The notes beneath the pieces are model-generated. The model worked only from the letters and a program-made list of their open reading frames with translations. It ran no database searches and was not told the origin of the DNA. Positions 17,485-29,296 of a stretch of 64,000 bases of DNA are shown one piece after another (position 1 is the stretch's first letter; each line of letters starts with the position of its first letter). The stretch spans positions 14,777,996 through 14,841,995 of the forward strand of contig JAZAYU010000005.1 in the NCBI GenBank assembly GCA_038501625.1, given 5' to 3'. Position numbers and translations under genes: made by a program. Origin of the DNA: Corbicula japonica. Lineage: Eukaryota > Mollusca > Bivalvia > Venerida > Cyrenidae.

Positions 17485-17853
17485 TTATTTCCAACCTATG
17501 GCTTTCTTTAAAGCACCACCTGCACCTATCGTAAGTTCATTAAGCAGAGCTCTCCTTAACGTCCTGAAACTGTCAACGAAAAAACTTCTAACTGTGCGCA
17601 AAACGCCCCGCCACATCCAAATCATCTGTGGTCGGTTGTGTTTGTATCCCATCCAAACCCTTGCAGATGGCTTATCTGTTGCGCATATTGTGATCGGAGA
17701 TTGGTCTTGGAATGACACAGTTACCTCTGCGTCTTCTAAATCTTCCTCGGCGATCTTCCATTTTGCGAAGTTGAATAGTTTTCGGTCACGATCCGACATC
17801 CCGGCTGCTCTCTGTACATTTCTGACCTCACGAGCAATGGTTTCCGTACAAAC
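17485..17853 (-). CDS. terminal exon of unrecognised protein, family DAEVT, copy A1
   Basis: I do not recognise this family. The minus-strand frame runs 122 codons from a good acceptor (atttcag before 17853, phase 0) to a stop. Its first 75 residues hold C-x-E-x-I-x-R-E, a basic MSDRDRKLFNFAK segment and the motif EDLEDAEVTVSF. The tail is basic and amphipathic and ends in TIGAGGALKKAIGWK, a glycine-rich hydrophobic stretch that could bind membrane. It is paralogous to 32403-32770 (roughly 70% identical by eye) and more distantly to the plus-strand exons at 22575 and 39890, which share the C-x-E-x-I start and the DAEVT motif. 5' exons must lie above 17853 and I cannot place them. The orientation is divergent from copy B1. 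Function unknown. Confidence 0.6.
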   Translation of the reverse strand, partial: VCTETIAREVRNVQRAAGMSDRDRKLFNFAKWKIAEEDLEDAEVTVSFQDQSPITICATDKPSARVWMGYKHNRPQMIWMWRGVLRTVRSFFVDSFRTLRRALLNELTIGAGGALKKAIGWK

Positions 17854-18785
17854 CTGAAATGTTGTGATCAACGGAAATAGTGAAAGGCCTCAATGTTTCT
17901 TGGGCCTTAAAGGTCTCATTCATTTTCTTTCAATACCTCAAGAATCCCTTGTTACAGTCTTTAAACTTCACAGGACGATTATAATCGTTGATAAATAAGT
18001 ACAGTCTTCTGAAGTTTTTAAGAATTGCACGTATCTGACTTGCCAATATGGGCCACGAGTCTGCGTTTAATTTTCAATGTAGCATGTACGTATTGTTATA
18101 CGCGCAAATGTATAAAACATCATCGCAACTACTTAATCAATGAATTTGAAATACAAAAAAAATTGTCGAAGAATTAATCGTATTTCGTCTTTTTGCGTTT
18201 CATCGATGCATGAACTCTGAGGATGTTTGCACCTAATTTTAACATAAAAACCTTCCTTTTCTTACATTAGGGGTTTTAACATTCTGAAAGTTAATACATC
18301 GATAAAACACAATAAACCCAATGGGAATCATTTTTTCGGCGTTAGCTGTCTAAGCTCACTTTTGACCTAGTTTTTCGACCAATGAAATGTTGTAAATAAT
18401 ACTCGTATTCCATTATTATGCAGCGGGGAAATGAAATAAACTATTTCGATTGGTAGCTATTTACACCAGAAAGGCATCTAGCAGGGTGGAGAGGTATCTA
18501 GTGGGATTTTTATTATTATGCAGCGGGAAAATCAAATAGATTATTTCGATTGGTTGTTAGTGGGTGTTATTTACGATTACCGTAACGATTTTTATTTTTT
18601 TTTTTGTAAGTATTTACCTGGCTCTTACATGTTCGAGCATTTTCGTTTCTAAAAGCGATAATTTTATTAGAGAAAAACATATTTACGATGTAAATATCTA
18701 GTTTATAAGTGCATATATTTCTAGTTCTTACTGGTTCCTTTCTACTTCCTTTGATACTGATTGTTAATTTCAAGTCTGCAATTGA

Positions 18786-18858
18786 ACTTCTCTGTAGTGT
18801 AATGGCTAGCACTCTCGCCTCCCAAGCGGAGGCTCCGGGTTCAATACTCAGGTGGGAC
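18786..18858 (+). repeat. tRNA-Gly(CCC)-like sequence
   Basis: tagtgtaatgg is the A box and gggttcaatac a diverged B box. An anticodon arm ctcgc-ctcccaa-gcgga would present CCC with four of five pairs. The acceptor ends do not pair, so I call it a pseudogene or SINE head. Confidence 0.45.
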
Positions 18859-19522
18859 ACTTTTTTAAAGTTAATTTACGTAAACGTTGGTAGATTTCGC
18901 TCACAATTGTAACAGGCTGTTATTATTTATATTTATTAACTTTCAAAGACATTTATTCATCTTCAGTTCTAACTCTACAAGAGGTATTTTATTGAAACTG
19001 AATAAATGTAGATCAAGACCTTATGTAAGACATTGCTTCATTTATCGACTTATTATCACCGTATGAAATTGTTGCAACAGCTTCAACATTTTTTTAAAGA
19101 CACTTTCAATGAATTTATGAGTTGTCATGATTCGGTCGGTTAATCTCTAGGTCATACTAAGAAGGCAGGGAGGGTTCGTCAACAGCTATAACAAGTAAAA
19201 TAAAATAACTAAACTGTGTCTGCTTCGCCTCTCTTTATTTCTTTCTTTCTTATATACATGCATATACAAATCTTTTCCATCAACGCCGTTTACCTTTTTT
19301 AAAGATATTTCTTGTTTAAATTGAAATCCGTTTACGAGGAAGGCGCAAGAAGTGTGATGCAAGGTTAACTAACGTAGCGGTAAAGTGCATTCCAGCATTC
19401 AAAATGATTGAATCTTAAAATAACCTACAGATCAAAACCCGACAAGTAATAAGGGATGGGTACGGACAAACGGACGGATTGACAAGGCGATCACAACATG
19501 TACCTCCAGGATCGTAGACATG

Positions 19523-19600
19523 AAGATTATAAAACGGAGAAGTGGCGACTGGTCAGATGCTTGAGATTTAAGACTGGTTCCATGCTCAGTTTTATAACCT
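19523..19600. repeat. PAL palindrome, strongly shortened
   Basis: It keeps attataaaac, gtggcgactggtc and gatgcttgagattt, and ends at catgctcagttttataacct. Confidence 0.65.
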
Positions 19601-20269
19601 AAGGCAATAAAATGGCTCTAGTGGAGCGCAATCAGAAATTTGGAAAAAATAAGGCGATACTTGACTTTAATATAAGATCAAAGATTGACTTACTCGTGAT
19701 CTATGTGATCTACTGTCCAAGTTACCCATTCCAATCTACAGCAACTGTCTGAAACATCAAATAATAGACTAGTACTTGAACTACAAGCTAAACACGAAAT
19801 GAAAAATTCAAATATTTTTATAAAAAATTTCGTTGTTGTTCTTAAAAGTTTTAGATTTTCCTTTAACTTGTAAGTCATATGACAGAAAAAATAAAATGAA
19901 CAGATCGTCAGCAAACTGTTTTACAAATTTCATACAGCCATGCGCCTTTCGCTTAAATCACTCACTGGAACAATATTTAACTCTCTTATTATATGCAATA
20001 AGTTCCTAATTATTACAAAACAGAGTGTCACATCACTGTCTGCTTATCCATATCATAACCATGTTTACATGAACTACCTTTTTAAGTGATGATGATTACC
20101 TTTATGCAATATTATTATCTGCGAGTGATGCAGCCCACAGGTTATATTTGTTCTATATATCACGTCGTCTAAGAATTTCCTCACAACAATAGCTTACGTC
20201 AAACTTATATTTCGATTGAAGTTATTCCTATTAGTTGTTTCTTTTTTTTCGTGGAAATTAATGTTAACT

Positions 20270-20650
20270 ACGAGGGTTGATCCAAAAGTAGTAACTGGTG
20301 TTATACATTTGTGTACAATACAAATAACATGAAATTACCTACACCTGTACATCAATAACAAATTGAAATTATTTTCCCTCATTAGATGCAATGGTTAACA
20401 ACACGTCGATTATTTCACATCGCAATGACGTCAATTGAATTACGGCATCAGACGGCAAAAAGTAGTTATGTCATGTCATGTGTGCGTCTTTTGATTTGGC
20501 GTATTATTTTTTAGAGTAATTAATTATATAATTTTTTCCCAACTTGAATCAGAATTAAATAAACGAACAATATGATTTAATTTTTATGGTTATATGTCGT
20601 AAAACTAATATGCTGCGGACGCTGTTATAGTAATTTTGGACCACCCCTTT
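20270..20650. mobile_element. possible mariner-like miniature element
   Basis: gagggttgatccaaaagtag (20271 on) resembles a mariner terminal repeat. The sequence gttatagtaattttggacca near 20630 is an approximate inverted partner. No transposase lies between. The match is imperfect and target duplications are not clear. Confidence 0.3.
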
Positions 20651-22094
20651 TTATGATCGGTCACTTCATTAGTCACAATTTAATAAATATTATATTTTGA
20701 ATAAGGATTGTATGTGAAATGGAGAAGACGACTGAACCGAATGAAAACCAACCGGTATAACTTTAAAACTATTTTGGCAATTTTTATGTTAAAGTTTGAT
20801 TTTTTTTCAATTTCGAAATCTTTAAATTTTGTAAATTGATTGTTGGACAAGTTATACCAGAGACCTATATATATAGGTCTTTGGTTATACTTATAAACAT
20901 ATTTGCTAGTAAAATGTAATGTAGATCTATGGCCTTATAAAAAAACCGTCCCACAGTAGTCAGTTTACATCTAGTTGACCAACAAAATAGCTCAGATTTT
21001 TTACACTACTTTGAATTATTAAAATAATGTCTTCTATTTTAACTTTCTCATTTGTTAAATTTATTTTTTATTATAAAATATAAATGTTTTTTTTTGAAAA
21101 TCTGGACATTTAATTTAAATGTTTGCCATGCCACAATGTCTCTGTATTTTTGTTTAAGTCTTGTTTATGTTGTTGTTGTTTTTCACGAGTCATACTGCTC
21201 CGTATATCTCGTCAGAAAAAAACAACCTTTAAAATGTTTTAACTGCACAACCTTTACTTTTTTTACCTGTCTGTGGACAATATAAACAATGAGCTTTAAA
21301 AGCATTTACGATAATATCATTAAAATTGTTAATGTTACCAGCTATGATTGCTAGTTTGTTTTTTTTAATTTGTCATGTCGACAATAGGTTATATTAGGGA
21401 AACTAATAACAGGACTTTTATTAGTGTCCTATGTACTATTCCGAGCGTCCAACAACTACAAAACACTAAACGCAATTTCATATTTCCACTTAATATTTAT
21501 GCTGTTAATTTTGCGACAACTTGTCGATTTACGTCAATTGGCACATGCGCACTTAAGCCAGAAACCTACCTTAAGACACAAACGTTACTGTGTGCATAAA
21601 GGTTAATTAAATGGCAGAAAGGAAGATAGAATTCGCCTTGCAGATATGCGGATATAAAAAGCATCGTGGAGTGTGTGGATATGAATACTTGTGGTTAATT
21701 TCCACAAACTCTTAAGCTCCTACCTCGTCATGCAACCAAAATTTTGACCAAAGCGTTCAAATTTAATCATCAAAAATTCAGAGCGTTGTAGAAAATCCTG
21801 TTGGTAACCTTTCTTTTAAAATTAACATTATCAGGAATAAAATTGAAAAAAAAAGAAAAAGATATGACCCTTTATTTAGGGTCTTCTTCAAAATCAACTC
21901 TGGTTGAGAAATACCTTGCCACATGTTGGTTGAAACTGCAATTATGTTTATACTAAATCTGAGTATAGGCAACACAACTTTCCACATTTCTTATTTTGTA
22001 GATTTGATTCACCTGATAAAAGTAAATCACAAAACGCTCATTAAAATCTTCAAAAGTGTTAAAGACCGATTTCGGTTAACTTGAAAAAGTGAAA

Positions 22095-22510
22095 TAAGCA
22101 TATCAGGAATGCCCACATCCAGAGGACACAGCCTCCCCATACAGCCAAAATTACAGAGGGAAAAAGAGCATGGGTAATGAAATGATCAGGTCCCAAGGTT
22201 ATAAAACTGAGCTTGGAAACCAGTCTCAAATCTCAAGCATCTGATTGGCTGAAATGGCGACTGGTCGCCATTTCAGCCAATCAGATGCCTGAGATTTGAG
22301 ACTGGTTTCCAATCTCAGCTTTATAACCTTGGGACCTGTTTCAAAATAGTAAAAAAACGAGAAAGAGAACCCGAAGGGTTACCGCATTGGAACAGTCAGT
22401 GGCAAACGAATTGGCCACTGGGTAGTTTAAACCTGGTTCTAAGGTGCACCAACCTCAAACTTATCCCAACAGATTTTCATATAAACAAACAAGTTGTCTT
22501 GGTGAAATAA
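22095..22510. repeat. dispersed repeat R3, copy split by a palindrome
   Basis: The left part (22095-22187, gcatatcaggaatg onward) and right part (22338-22510, gagaacccgaagggttaccg onward) are continuous in the copies at 23884 and 33342. Here a PAL palindrome separates them. Confidence 0.8.
22188..22337. repeat. PAL palindrome with long terminal match, inserted in R3
   Basis: The palindrome is almost complete, from aggtcccaaggttataaa to ttataaccttgggacct, so the symmetry reaches the very ends. Comparison with the empty R3 copies (gatcaatttcaaaat at 33.4 kb, gatcaattttaaaat at 24 kb) places the junctions within a base or two of 22188 and 22337. Confidence 0.9.
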
Positions 22511-22574
22511 CTTAAGCACGAACCAACAAATTTAATTCAATCCTTAACATGGTATGTATTATTGTGTATTTCAG

Positions 22575-22925
22575 CAGCAACAATTCATGTTCAAATGTGA
22601 AGAAATTAACAAGCGTTCTCTTGGAAAAGCAATCATTAAATTTTGTGGAAACGAAGGCATTGAAAACGACTCGAACAAAGCGACTCTACGCCGTCTGCTT
22701 CAAACTGTAATTTCCCACGTTGAGAACGAAAAGTCACATATTTGGCAGGATGCGGAGGTAACTATATATGACGACTTATTCGACGTATATAAAATACGGT
22801 CAGGGGACGGAAAGCATGCGTTTCTAGCATCCCTCGATGAAAACGATTCGCCAAAAGTCCAGAAAACGAAGAATTCAAGAATAAATGCCAGTCATCACCA
22901 CCAAAGCAGATGTCAGCTGATGTAA
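22575..22925 (+). CDS. terminal exon of small CaaX-tailed protein, family DAEVT, copy B1
   Basis: I do not recognise this family. From the acceptor gtatttcag (before 22575, phase 0) the frame runs 116 residues to TAA. It opens QQQFMFKCEEINKRSLGKA. The middle has IWQDAEVTIYDDLFDVYKIR, which recalls the DAEVT motif of A1/A2. The tail is basic and His-rich (SHHHQSR) and ends CQLM, a CaaX box whose final Met predicts farnesylation and membrane attachment. The copy at 39890 has the same length and is about 87% identical, with 15 replacements and the whole C-terminus kept, which argues for selection on protein. Upstream exons are not identified. The extra residues MYYCVF reached by reading upstream belong to the intron. 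Confidence 0.65.
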   Translation, partial: QQQFMFKCEEINKRSLGKAIIKFCGNEGIENDSNKATLRRLLQTVISHVENEKSHIWQDAEVTIYDDLFDVYKIRSGDGKHAFLASLDENDSPKVQKTKNSRINASHHHQSRCQLM

Positions 22926-23883
22926 TCGTTAAAATTGAACAGTTTATAATCGTGTAACAATCTATACATTCCCTCTAGTACTACGTCGGTGATATTTTAA
23001 CTTCGGTATCAAGTTTCACTTTTTCGACGGTAATATTCTGATGGTCCGCTTGATTTGAGCTCGCATGATCGCTGGTCTAACTTTGTTAAAGACTTTAATA
23101 AAGTCATCTTGATGTGCTGTTGAAAGAGATAACATTAAGTCTCTTTCTTATCAGTATAAAAACATATCAGCCGTAAGGACTCCACAATAAGTACCCATAG
23201 GGATGCCTATTACTTATTTATCAATAGAGGTATCAAATTTAACATAACTATTATTTCAAAAAAATACTTTTGTGCTGAATTATTGTTGCTAAATTGACCA
23301 TTGCCGTTCTCTTTGTTACTATACATTCGATATGTTTATTTCAATATTTTATGTGCTTCACATTTCAATACTTCTTGTCAAAATCAGTGAAATTATTATT
23401 TGTTGGCTTGATTTAATAAACAGGTGAAAACCTTGTACAGGATTACCTGTTACAAATATGATGACAATAAAAAATACTTGTTTGATTGTTATTACGTTAT
23501 TATTCTTATTCTTTTTATTCTGTTTAAATATAAAATTGAAAAGAATGTTTAAAATTAAACTATAATATTTTTTAAAACAACTGTTTTAACCAGATATATT
23601 TAAAAGCTCAGCTTCAATCTTTGTGTCTTGAAACAATACAGTAGGGACAAAGGAAGTTATTTTGCCTCCTCATTACATGAACATCTGTGCACAATGTCAT
23701 ATGTACACAGTGGTCACCTGTTAAATGTCATTTGGCTTTAATTGCATAAAACGTTTGGCACACGCCTCACACATCTTTGTCAATCATCTCTTCTTCCATA
23801 TCACTTTCGTCTTCTGTGATTGCCATTGTCTGAATGTTTAATCTTCTCAAAAGCCAGTAGCCATTGCTTTCTCTAAAAATTGA

Positions 23884-24152
23884 ATTATGCATATCAGGAA
23901 TGGCCTTAACTAGACACACCCTCCCCCCACATCCAAAAATTAGGGAGGAAAACATGGTTATAAAATGATCAATTTTAAAATTGACGCCACAAACAATTAA
24001 CCAGAATGAGAACCCGAAGTGTTACCGCCTTGGAACGATCAGTGGCAAAACAATTTGCCACTGAGGGGTTTAAACCAGATTCTTCGATGCACACCAACCT
24101 CACACTTGCCTCAACAAGTTTTCATATAAACAAACAAGTTGTCTTGTTTTGT
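23884..24152. repeat. dispersed repeat R3, uninterrupted copy
   Basis: It matches 33342-33585 and the two halves of 22095-22510 across gcatatcaggaatg, acgccacaaacaattaac, gagaacccga, accgccttggaac, gtttaaac and caccaacctcac. Confidence 0.8.
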
Positions 24153-24929
24153 CCAAAATATATTACAAAAACACTAAAACGTTCAACACCTAATTCTCAA
24201 CCGGATAAGGAATAATTACTAGTTTTTCAGTTTTTCAAAACCTGACATGTTTAATTATGTCATCGCTTTGATATAAGCTTTGCAGGCATGAGTCGATCGG
24301 GGGCTGGAGATGAAATAAACACTGAGCACGACACATATGAAAATATTGCAGGCTCGGTTTGATTCAGAGTGTTCATGGTCATTAATGAAAATGCATGTTA
24401 CTGCATAAACATGTAAATTACACATTTTTCTGACACGCAGATACCACAATGTTTAGAAATGCAATATGACAAAAGGCCCTGATTTATAGACGACAAATGA
24501 AGCCAGCCCAGTTTTGAAATAAGTGAAGTGAATAAAACAGTGTACTGGTTTCAAAATGAAAAAAACGCTCTTATTGACAAATGACATTATACTTTTCATG
24601 CTGTAAATGACAAAAACATGTAGCATGTAGCATGTAAGTTATTCCGTGATCAAAACTGTAGCAGCATGGTTGATAGTATGATGATAGTTGATAGTAATCA
24701 ATGTAGTTTAGTCAGACTACTGAACTCGATTCTTCTCTTATTCGAGAGGATGCGACCTCGAATATACCCACTGCAGTATGTCGCTGTATTCCGGTTATAA
24801 TTGTAATATTATATTCCGAGTGCTCTGGTCTCAGTAAGGTCATTGAGTACATTAGCTTGACAGTGGAATTAGGTTTTTATGTTTTAATTTTTGTTAACCT
24901 TTGCCGAAAACATTGTCGCGTTGATGTTG

Positions 24930-25022
24930 GAGCTTATTCACCAAGACGATGTGTGCTTGTTTGTTTATATGAGAACTTGATAGGGGAAAGTGTGAGAAAG
25001 ATGCACCCTAGAACCAGGTTAT
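24930..25022. repeat. R3 fragment in inverted orientation
   Basis: The reverse complement reads taacctggttctagggtgca and later tcatataaacaaacaag, matching the right end of R3 at 22430-22500. Confidence 0.65.
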
Positions 25023-25192
25023 ATTTCCTTTTATTGTTGTGTTTATTTTAAACTGATCATTCTATTAACCCATGCGTATGCTCAGGTTCTGTCACAAGAA
25101 AGTTCTTTTTCCATTATTTAGAACTAACTTCTGATTTCTTGCTGTTTTAACATTGTGCTATCATTTTAAATTTGTATCATGACAAACTTCGC

Positions 25193-25240
25193 TACCGGGG
25201 CATATGTGTTGTCCAAGCACAGCTTCTTTTTTTTGTTTTT
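25193..25240. repeat. solo right end of a Helitron-like element
   Basis: ggggcatatgtgttgtccaa followed by gcacagcttctt matches the right end of the element at 58089-59073. Confidence 0.55.
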
Positions 25241-26505
25241 TTTTTGTTTTGTATATTTACAGTGAAAATTTTACTGCAATTTAACTTATATCACATATCT
25301 ATATGTCATTCAACATAGGCAACCCACAATGTTGCAAGCACATAACATGTCTTCTATAGGAGTTTCTTCATTCTGTTTAGTTATTATAAATCTTTATAAC
25401 TGGAATAAAACTGGAATTCCTGTTACATTGAACATTATGTGTTTGTTTTATTTTGATTATGTTTACGCTCCGCCGGCTTGCAGCCCTTTCAGTGCTTTGA
25501 TTTTTTTTCATGTGACGATTTTTGAAAACGACAGAAGCCCGTACTATCAGGATGTTGACTGTTTCACTGCGTATGTTCTTATCTTTGTGGTAATAGAACG
25601 TAATAATCTCAGTCATTCAGATTTCGTCAGAGCAGTGTGATTACATTGTTGTAAATACATGAAAATCCTTCTCCCGCCGACTTTGGTGCCTTGCATCAAA
25701 ATTTTTCTTGTATTTCCTTTTATTGTTGTGTTTATCATTCTATTAACCCATGCGCTCTTACCATCGATGCGTTTTGGCTGTGTGAGAAGTTGGTGTCTTC
25801 AGGATTTGGCAATTCCTGCTATGCATATTTCACGTTTTTACAATGAAAGTTTCACTAAATTTGATTTTCTTTATCAATTTGTTTTTGTAAATCTTCTTTT
25901 CCTAAGAAAATTATATATTGAGTGCATAAAAGATTTCTTAATAGAAAAGCAATAACACAATGCATACTTATATCAGAAGAATGATTAAAAGGATTTATTT
26001 AATTTTAAATCCAATTCTAAATTACAATGTATATTGAGAAAAATAGTAAACCTTACCCAGCTTCTGTCTTTTTCACTACCTCGTTGAGTTGTTAATCGTC
26101 TTTCTGTGTCTAAAATCACCAGTTTTCGCGTAAAAATAGATCCAAAGTTAAAGAAATAGTGATGTTTGATGTAAAGTTCATCAAATAGCAAATTGTAAGC
26201 TTCTGGCAGAATTAATATCATCTCGAAAAAACTTAATTCTCTCAACTATATACGTAACTGTCTCTACGTCAGCCTTTTGTCTGTGCGTCTGTCTGAGCCT
26301 GGTTTGATTGCTGCCGAAAGATGGGCCTTGCTAATTATACTATCTACCGTTTCCATCATACAATCTTCTCGTAATTCACTTATGTGTAAATACCAATTTT
26401 AATTACCTCCCTTGATGGTAATATGCTAATTACAAACCATGCAGAAAGTCAATCATTGTTGGTGTCGGTATATAGGCATAATTGGACTACCGGTATACTC
26501 TTTAG

Positions 26506-26795
26506 AGCGGATCATTAGCTCAGTGGTTAGCGCGTCTGTCTCTGAGTTCGGGGATCGCTGGTTCGATCCCCCCGCTACTTCAACTCTAACAGTCTTTCGG
26601 AAGAGACGTTAAACCGAGGTCCAGTGTAGTGGTGCTAAACACTGGGCACTTAAAAGAACCAGGGACGATTCTGGAATTGGAGAGTCCTCTATATCTAGCA
26701 CTATCCTCCAAAATCCTAAAATGACTAACACTCTTCTGGAGGCGTCGCTCATATGGGCTTCCGGTAGCGACGATAAATAAAACTACATACACAAA
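26506..26795 (+). mobile_element. tRNA-derived SINE (290 bp) with perfect 15-bp duplication
   Basis: The 15-bp sequence cggtatactctttag stands on both sides (26491-26505 and 26796-26810) without mismatch. The head has pol III boxes, attagctcagtggttagcgc and ggttcgatccc. The body contains cggaagagacgttaaaccg, a block I know from widespread animal SINEs, and the tail is AT-rich (gataaataaaac). A perfect duplication implies a recent insertion. The exact family name (for example RUDI-type) is not established here. Confidence 0.92.
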
Positions 26796-27742
26796 CGGTA
26801 TACTCTTTAGGGGATTCAGATGGTATGTTCTGTGTCTGTTTCTAGCATGATTGGCCTGGCACTGTCGCCGGATTTGTATGGCTTTAGAGTTAGCTATACA
26901 TTTACAATCGAGTATCTGTACAAAAGAAAACTTTTTGAAATTAAAAACAATTCAAAAGTTTGTTTTCAAGCATATTTCAGCGTGTTCTCTAACATTATTG
27001 GACATGTTAAAATTACCATATGATCAAACTTTTATGCAATTAAATAAGGAAGACACGCACATCATAATCCGGTATTTCTCATAGTATACTCATAATTCGT
27101 ATACTATATATGTTTCCTCTTAACACTGCACAGGCCATTAGTTATTATCTGTTTGACAGGTCAATATAAACGAAACGTTTAAGAGGGCAATAAATTGGTT
27201 AAGGTGAATTCAATTCTGAATGATTGTTGAAATAAACACAGAAACTAGCAGAACAATGTAGGTTTTGGATACAATATCGGACATATTTTGTGGAAAAAAG
27301 ATGTAACGGATTAACCGTGCAGATTCTTGTTTTTTTTTTGGATATACTTAAATAACTTTGCTGCATATTGACTTAGGATTTTTCTAACTTTGTGAGTTTG
27401 GATTTGCTTAAAAAAGGTTACCGTTATAATAACACTATGATTCTTCGCTCACAATTCAACTTTGTCTTGAAGTCGGATAAACATGCTTTTTCTTTGATAT
27501 AAGAATACTTAATAAATATTCAGCAATAGTATTTGAATACATGTATTACCGAAAACATTGTTTTTAATGAAGCTGCATCAAACACGGACATATTGAACTT
27601 ATGAAATATATATAACATTAAAAAGGAAAATAGGTATATAATTTGTTATGTGCATACTATTCATGGTATTCAACATGTTTATAAAGTGTTAACATTAATC
27701 AAGGCGTAAGTGATATTAAAGCAATCGCTTAATCTGATCAGG

Positions 27743-28984
27743 ATGTATTCTTTATTGACGGATGTAGACACTAACAGGTCCTGGACGCTGGACGAGCTGA
27801 GTAAACTAAAAGCTAAAGAACTTGTCCCATCGCTGGTGTATCTTTCCTTGTTGATGGTAGTCGGGGTCATAGGAAATGCATTTGTGCTCATTATTTTCTA
27901 CTTTCGGTTCGGCCCATCCACCCACCGGTGTTTCATCCTGGTATTAGCGTTCTACGATTTCTTCGCTTGTATTGTTGGAGCTCCGTGGACAATCGCTGAA
28001 TCTTTTTATGCATACAGTTATTTTGACAAAGTATCTTGTAAGATATTTAGGTTCATTTTGTATTACACGTGTATAGCGTCTAGCTTGACTCTAGTCCTCA
28101 TTGCGTTTGAGCGCTTTCGTAAAATTTGCACGCCATTAAAATCACAATTTTCAGTTAAAATGGCTAAGAAGGCATTATTTATTGTAGCTGGGATAATTTC
28201 CTCGTTGTCGGCGTGTCCGGCCTTTGTGTTTTACGGAAATGCCACTGTAGAGACCGGCTTAAATGGAACAACAGGGATTCGGTGCTTTATAATGGATACG
28301 TATGAGCATGAACTGTCGGACTGGCCTTTAGCTTTTAACGTATACCTTCTCCTTTTAGCATTTGCGTCGACAATGTCTATGTCTATATGTTACATCGGAA
28401 TTGCAAGACAAGTTTCACAAATGGGTACAGAAAATGTATCAAAACGCATACAAGCAACCACTAGGCCTAGTCAGTGTGAGTTGAGCTCATATAACAGTGA
28501 CCTAGAAGACAGCGAAATAGTAAGTGTTTACCAGCAAGGTAAAGTTCACCCTAACGTGTCAGTAACCTCTAGCACTGGTAGCAAAGTGTCTATGAAACAG
28601 TCACCGAATGGTTCGAAAGCTAGTTTAAGAAATATTAACAACATACGCTCACGTAGCTCAAAGTGGGCGAACAAGGTGTTACGTCGCATCTCGTCGTCGT
28701 CCGGCAAAAAGACTATACGGGTAACAAAGATGCTGACCCTGGTAACGATTGTCTTCGTAATAAGCTATCTACCACACCTGACCTTGATGATATGGAGTAT
28801 GATCCTCGGGCCCGGCGGTCAGCATAAACTGCCGACAGACAACGTTTATAAACTGCTGTTTTACTCTTTTCTTGTGAATAATCTCGTGAATCCGTTTATT
28901 TACGCCGCAATGGATTTAAAATTTAGAAGAGAACTAAAAAATCTTCTGAAGTGTAAATTTACTTGGAAGAAGATTAATGGTTGA
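27743..28984 (+). CDS. class A (rhodopsin-like) GPCR, probably peptide receptor, 413 aa
   Basis: Plasma-membrane receptor expected to signal through G proteins; the ligand is unknown. Seven hydrophobic segments are visible. TM1 has GNAFVL; TM2 has LAFYDFFA with the conserved Asp. TM3 follows the disulphide Cys (SCKIF) and ends ERFRKICTPL, so ERF replaces the usual DRY. ECL2 has a Cys (RCFIMD) and two N-glycosylation sites (NAT, NGT); a third, NRS, is in the N-terminus. TM6 has SYLPH in place of CWLP, and TM7 has NPFIY. The third cytoplasmic loop is long (about 100 residues) and Ser-rich, and the short tail has a possible palmitoylated Cys (LLKCKF). The gene is intronless. The frame stays open 11 codons upstream, but 27743 is the first ATG. 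AATAAA occurs at 29069 and 29137. Confidence 0.9.
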   Translation: MYSLLTDVDTNRSWTLDELSKLKAKELVPSLVYLSLLMVVGVIGNAFVLIIFYFRFGPSTHRCFILVLAFYDFFACIVGAPWTIAESFYAYSYFDKVSCKIFRFILYYTCIASSLTLVLIAFERFRKICTPLKSQFSVKMAKKALFIVAGIISSLSACPAFVFYGNATVETGLNGTTGIRCFIMDTYEHELSDWPLAFNVYLLLLAFASTMSMSICYIGIARQVSQMGTENVSKRIQATTRPSQCELSSYNSDLEDSEIVSVYQQGKVHPNVSVTSSTGSKVSMKQSPNGSKASLRNINNIRSRSSKWANKVLRRISSSSGKKTIRVTKMLTLVTIVFVISYLPHLTLMIWSMILGPGGQHKLPTDNVYKLLFYSFLVNNLVNPFIYAAMDLKFRRELKNLLKCKFTWKKING

Positions 28985-29296
28985 AATATAAAGGAATATA
29001 TTGATACTATAATTTGAACTGTCGTATTATTTGCTATTTTGTTGGAAGTTATTAGCTTTTATGTGCGTAATAAAATTTATAGTTTATTAAAGATTAACAC
29101 ACTGTCATTGTTGGAAATTATTTGTTTGATACGCATAATAAAGATGTATGTTTATTTGATGATAAATGAGTTAGACATTCCCCTGATACTCTGTCCATAA
29201 AAACAAGAATTGTCCTGTTGTAAATAAGGGCAACCTTAATAACATTTTTTTTCATGTCAGCAAAAAGCACAAGAACAGCAAAACGATATGAAATCT

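Larger units (their letters stand above)
17854..22574. other. region between divergent exons A1 and B1
   Basis: The missing 5' exons and any shared promoter of A1 and B1 should lie here, but I could not identify them. Visible items are a direct repeat of about 50 bp (18411-18463 and 18511-18560, both starting attatgcagcggg), a tRNA-like sequence, a mariner-like fragment, two PAL copies and part of repeat R3. Confidence 0.45.
22926..27742. other. intergenic stretch up to the GPCR
   Basis: No supported exon. The first about 100 bp resemble the sequence after 40240, i.e. duplicated 3' UTR. Also present are R3 copies, a duplicated segment (atttccttttattgttgtgt at about 25022 and 25709, followed in both by attctattaacccatgcg), a Helitron-type right end at 25193-25240 and the SINE at 26506. 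The 103-codon open frame at 25329 has no domain features and I do not call it. Confidence 0.5.

Noticed and set aside
17498..17857. 119-codon plus-strand ORF opposite copy A1
   Set aside because: It is the shadow of A1. The minus-strand frame has the acceptor site and the paralogue at 32403.
16908..18858. Functional tRNA genes
   Set aside because: A and B boxes are present, but acceptor stems do not pair and anticodon arms are imperfect.
25329..25640. 103-codon ORF
   Set aside because: No domain, and AT-rich composition. It lies between duplicated segments with no splice support.
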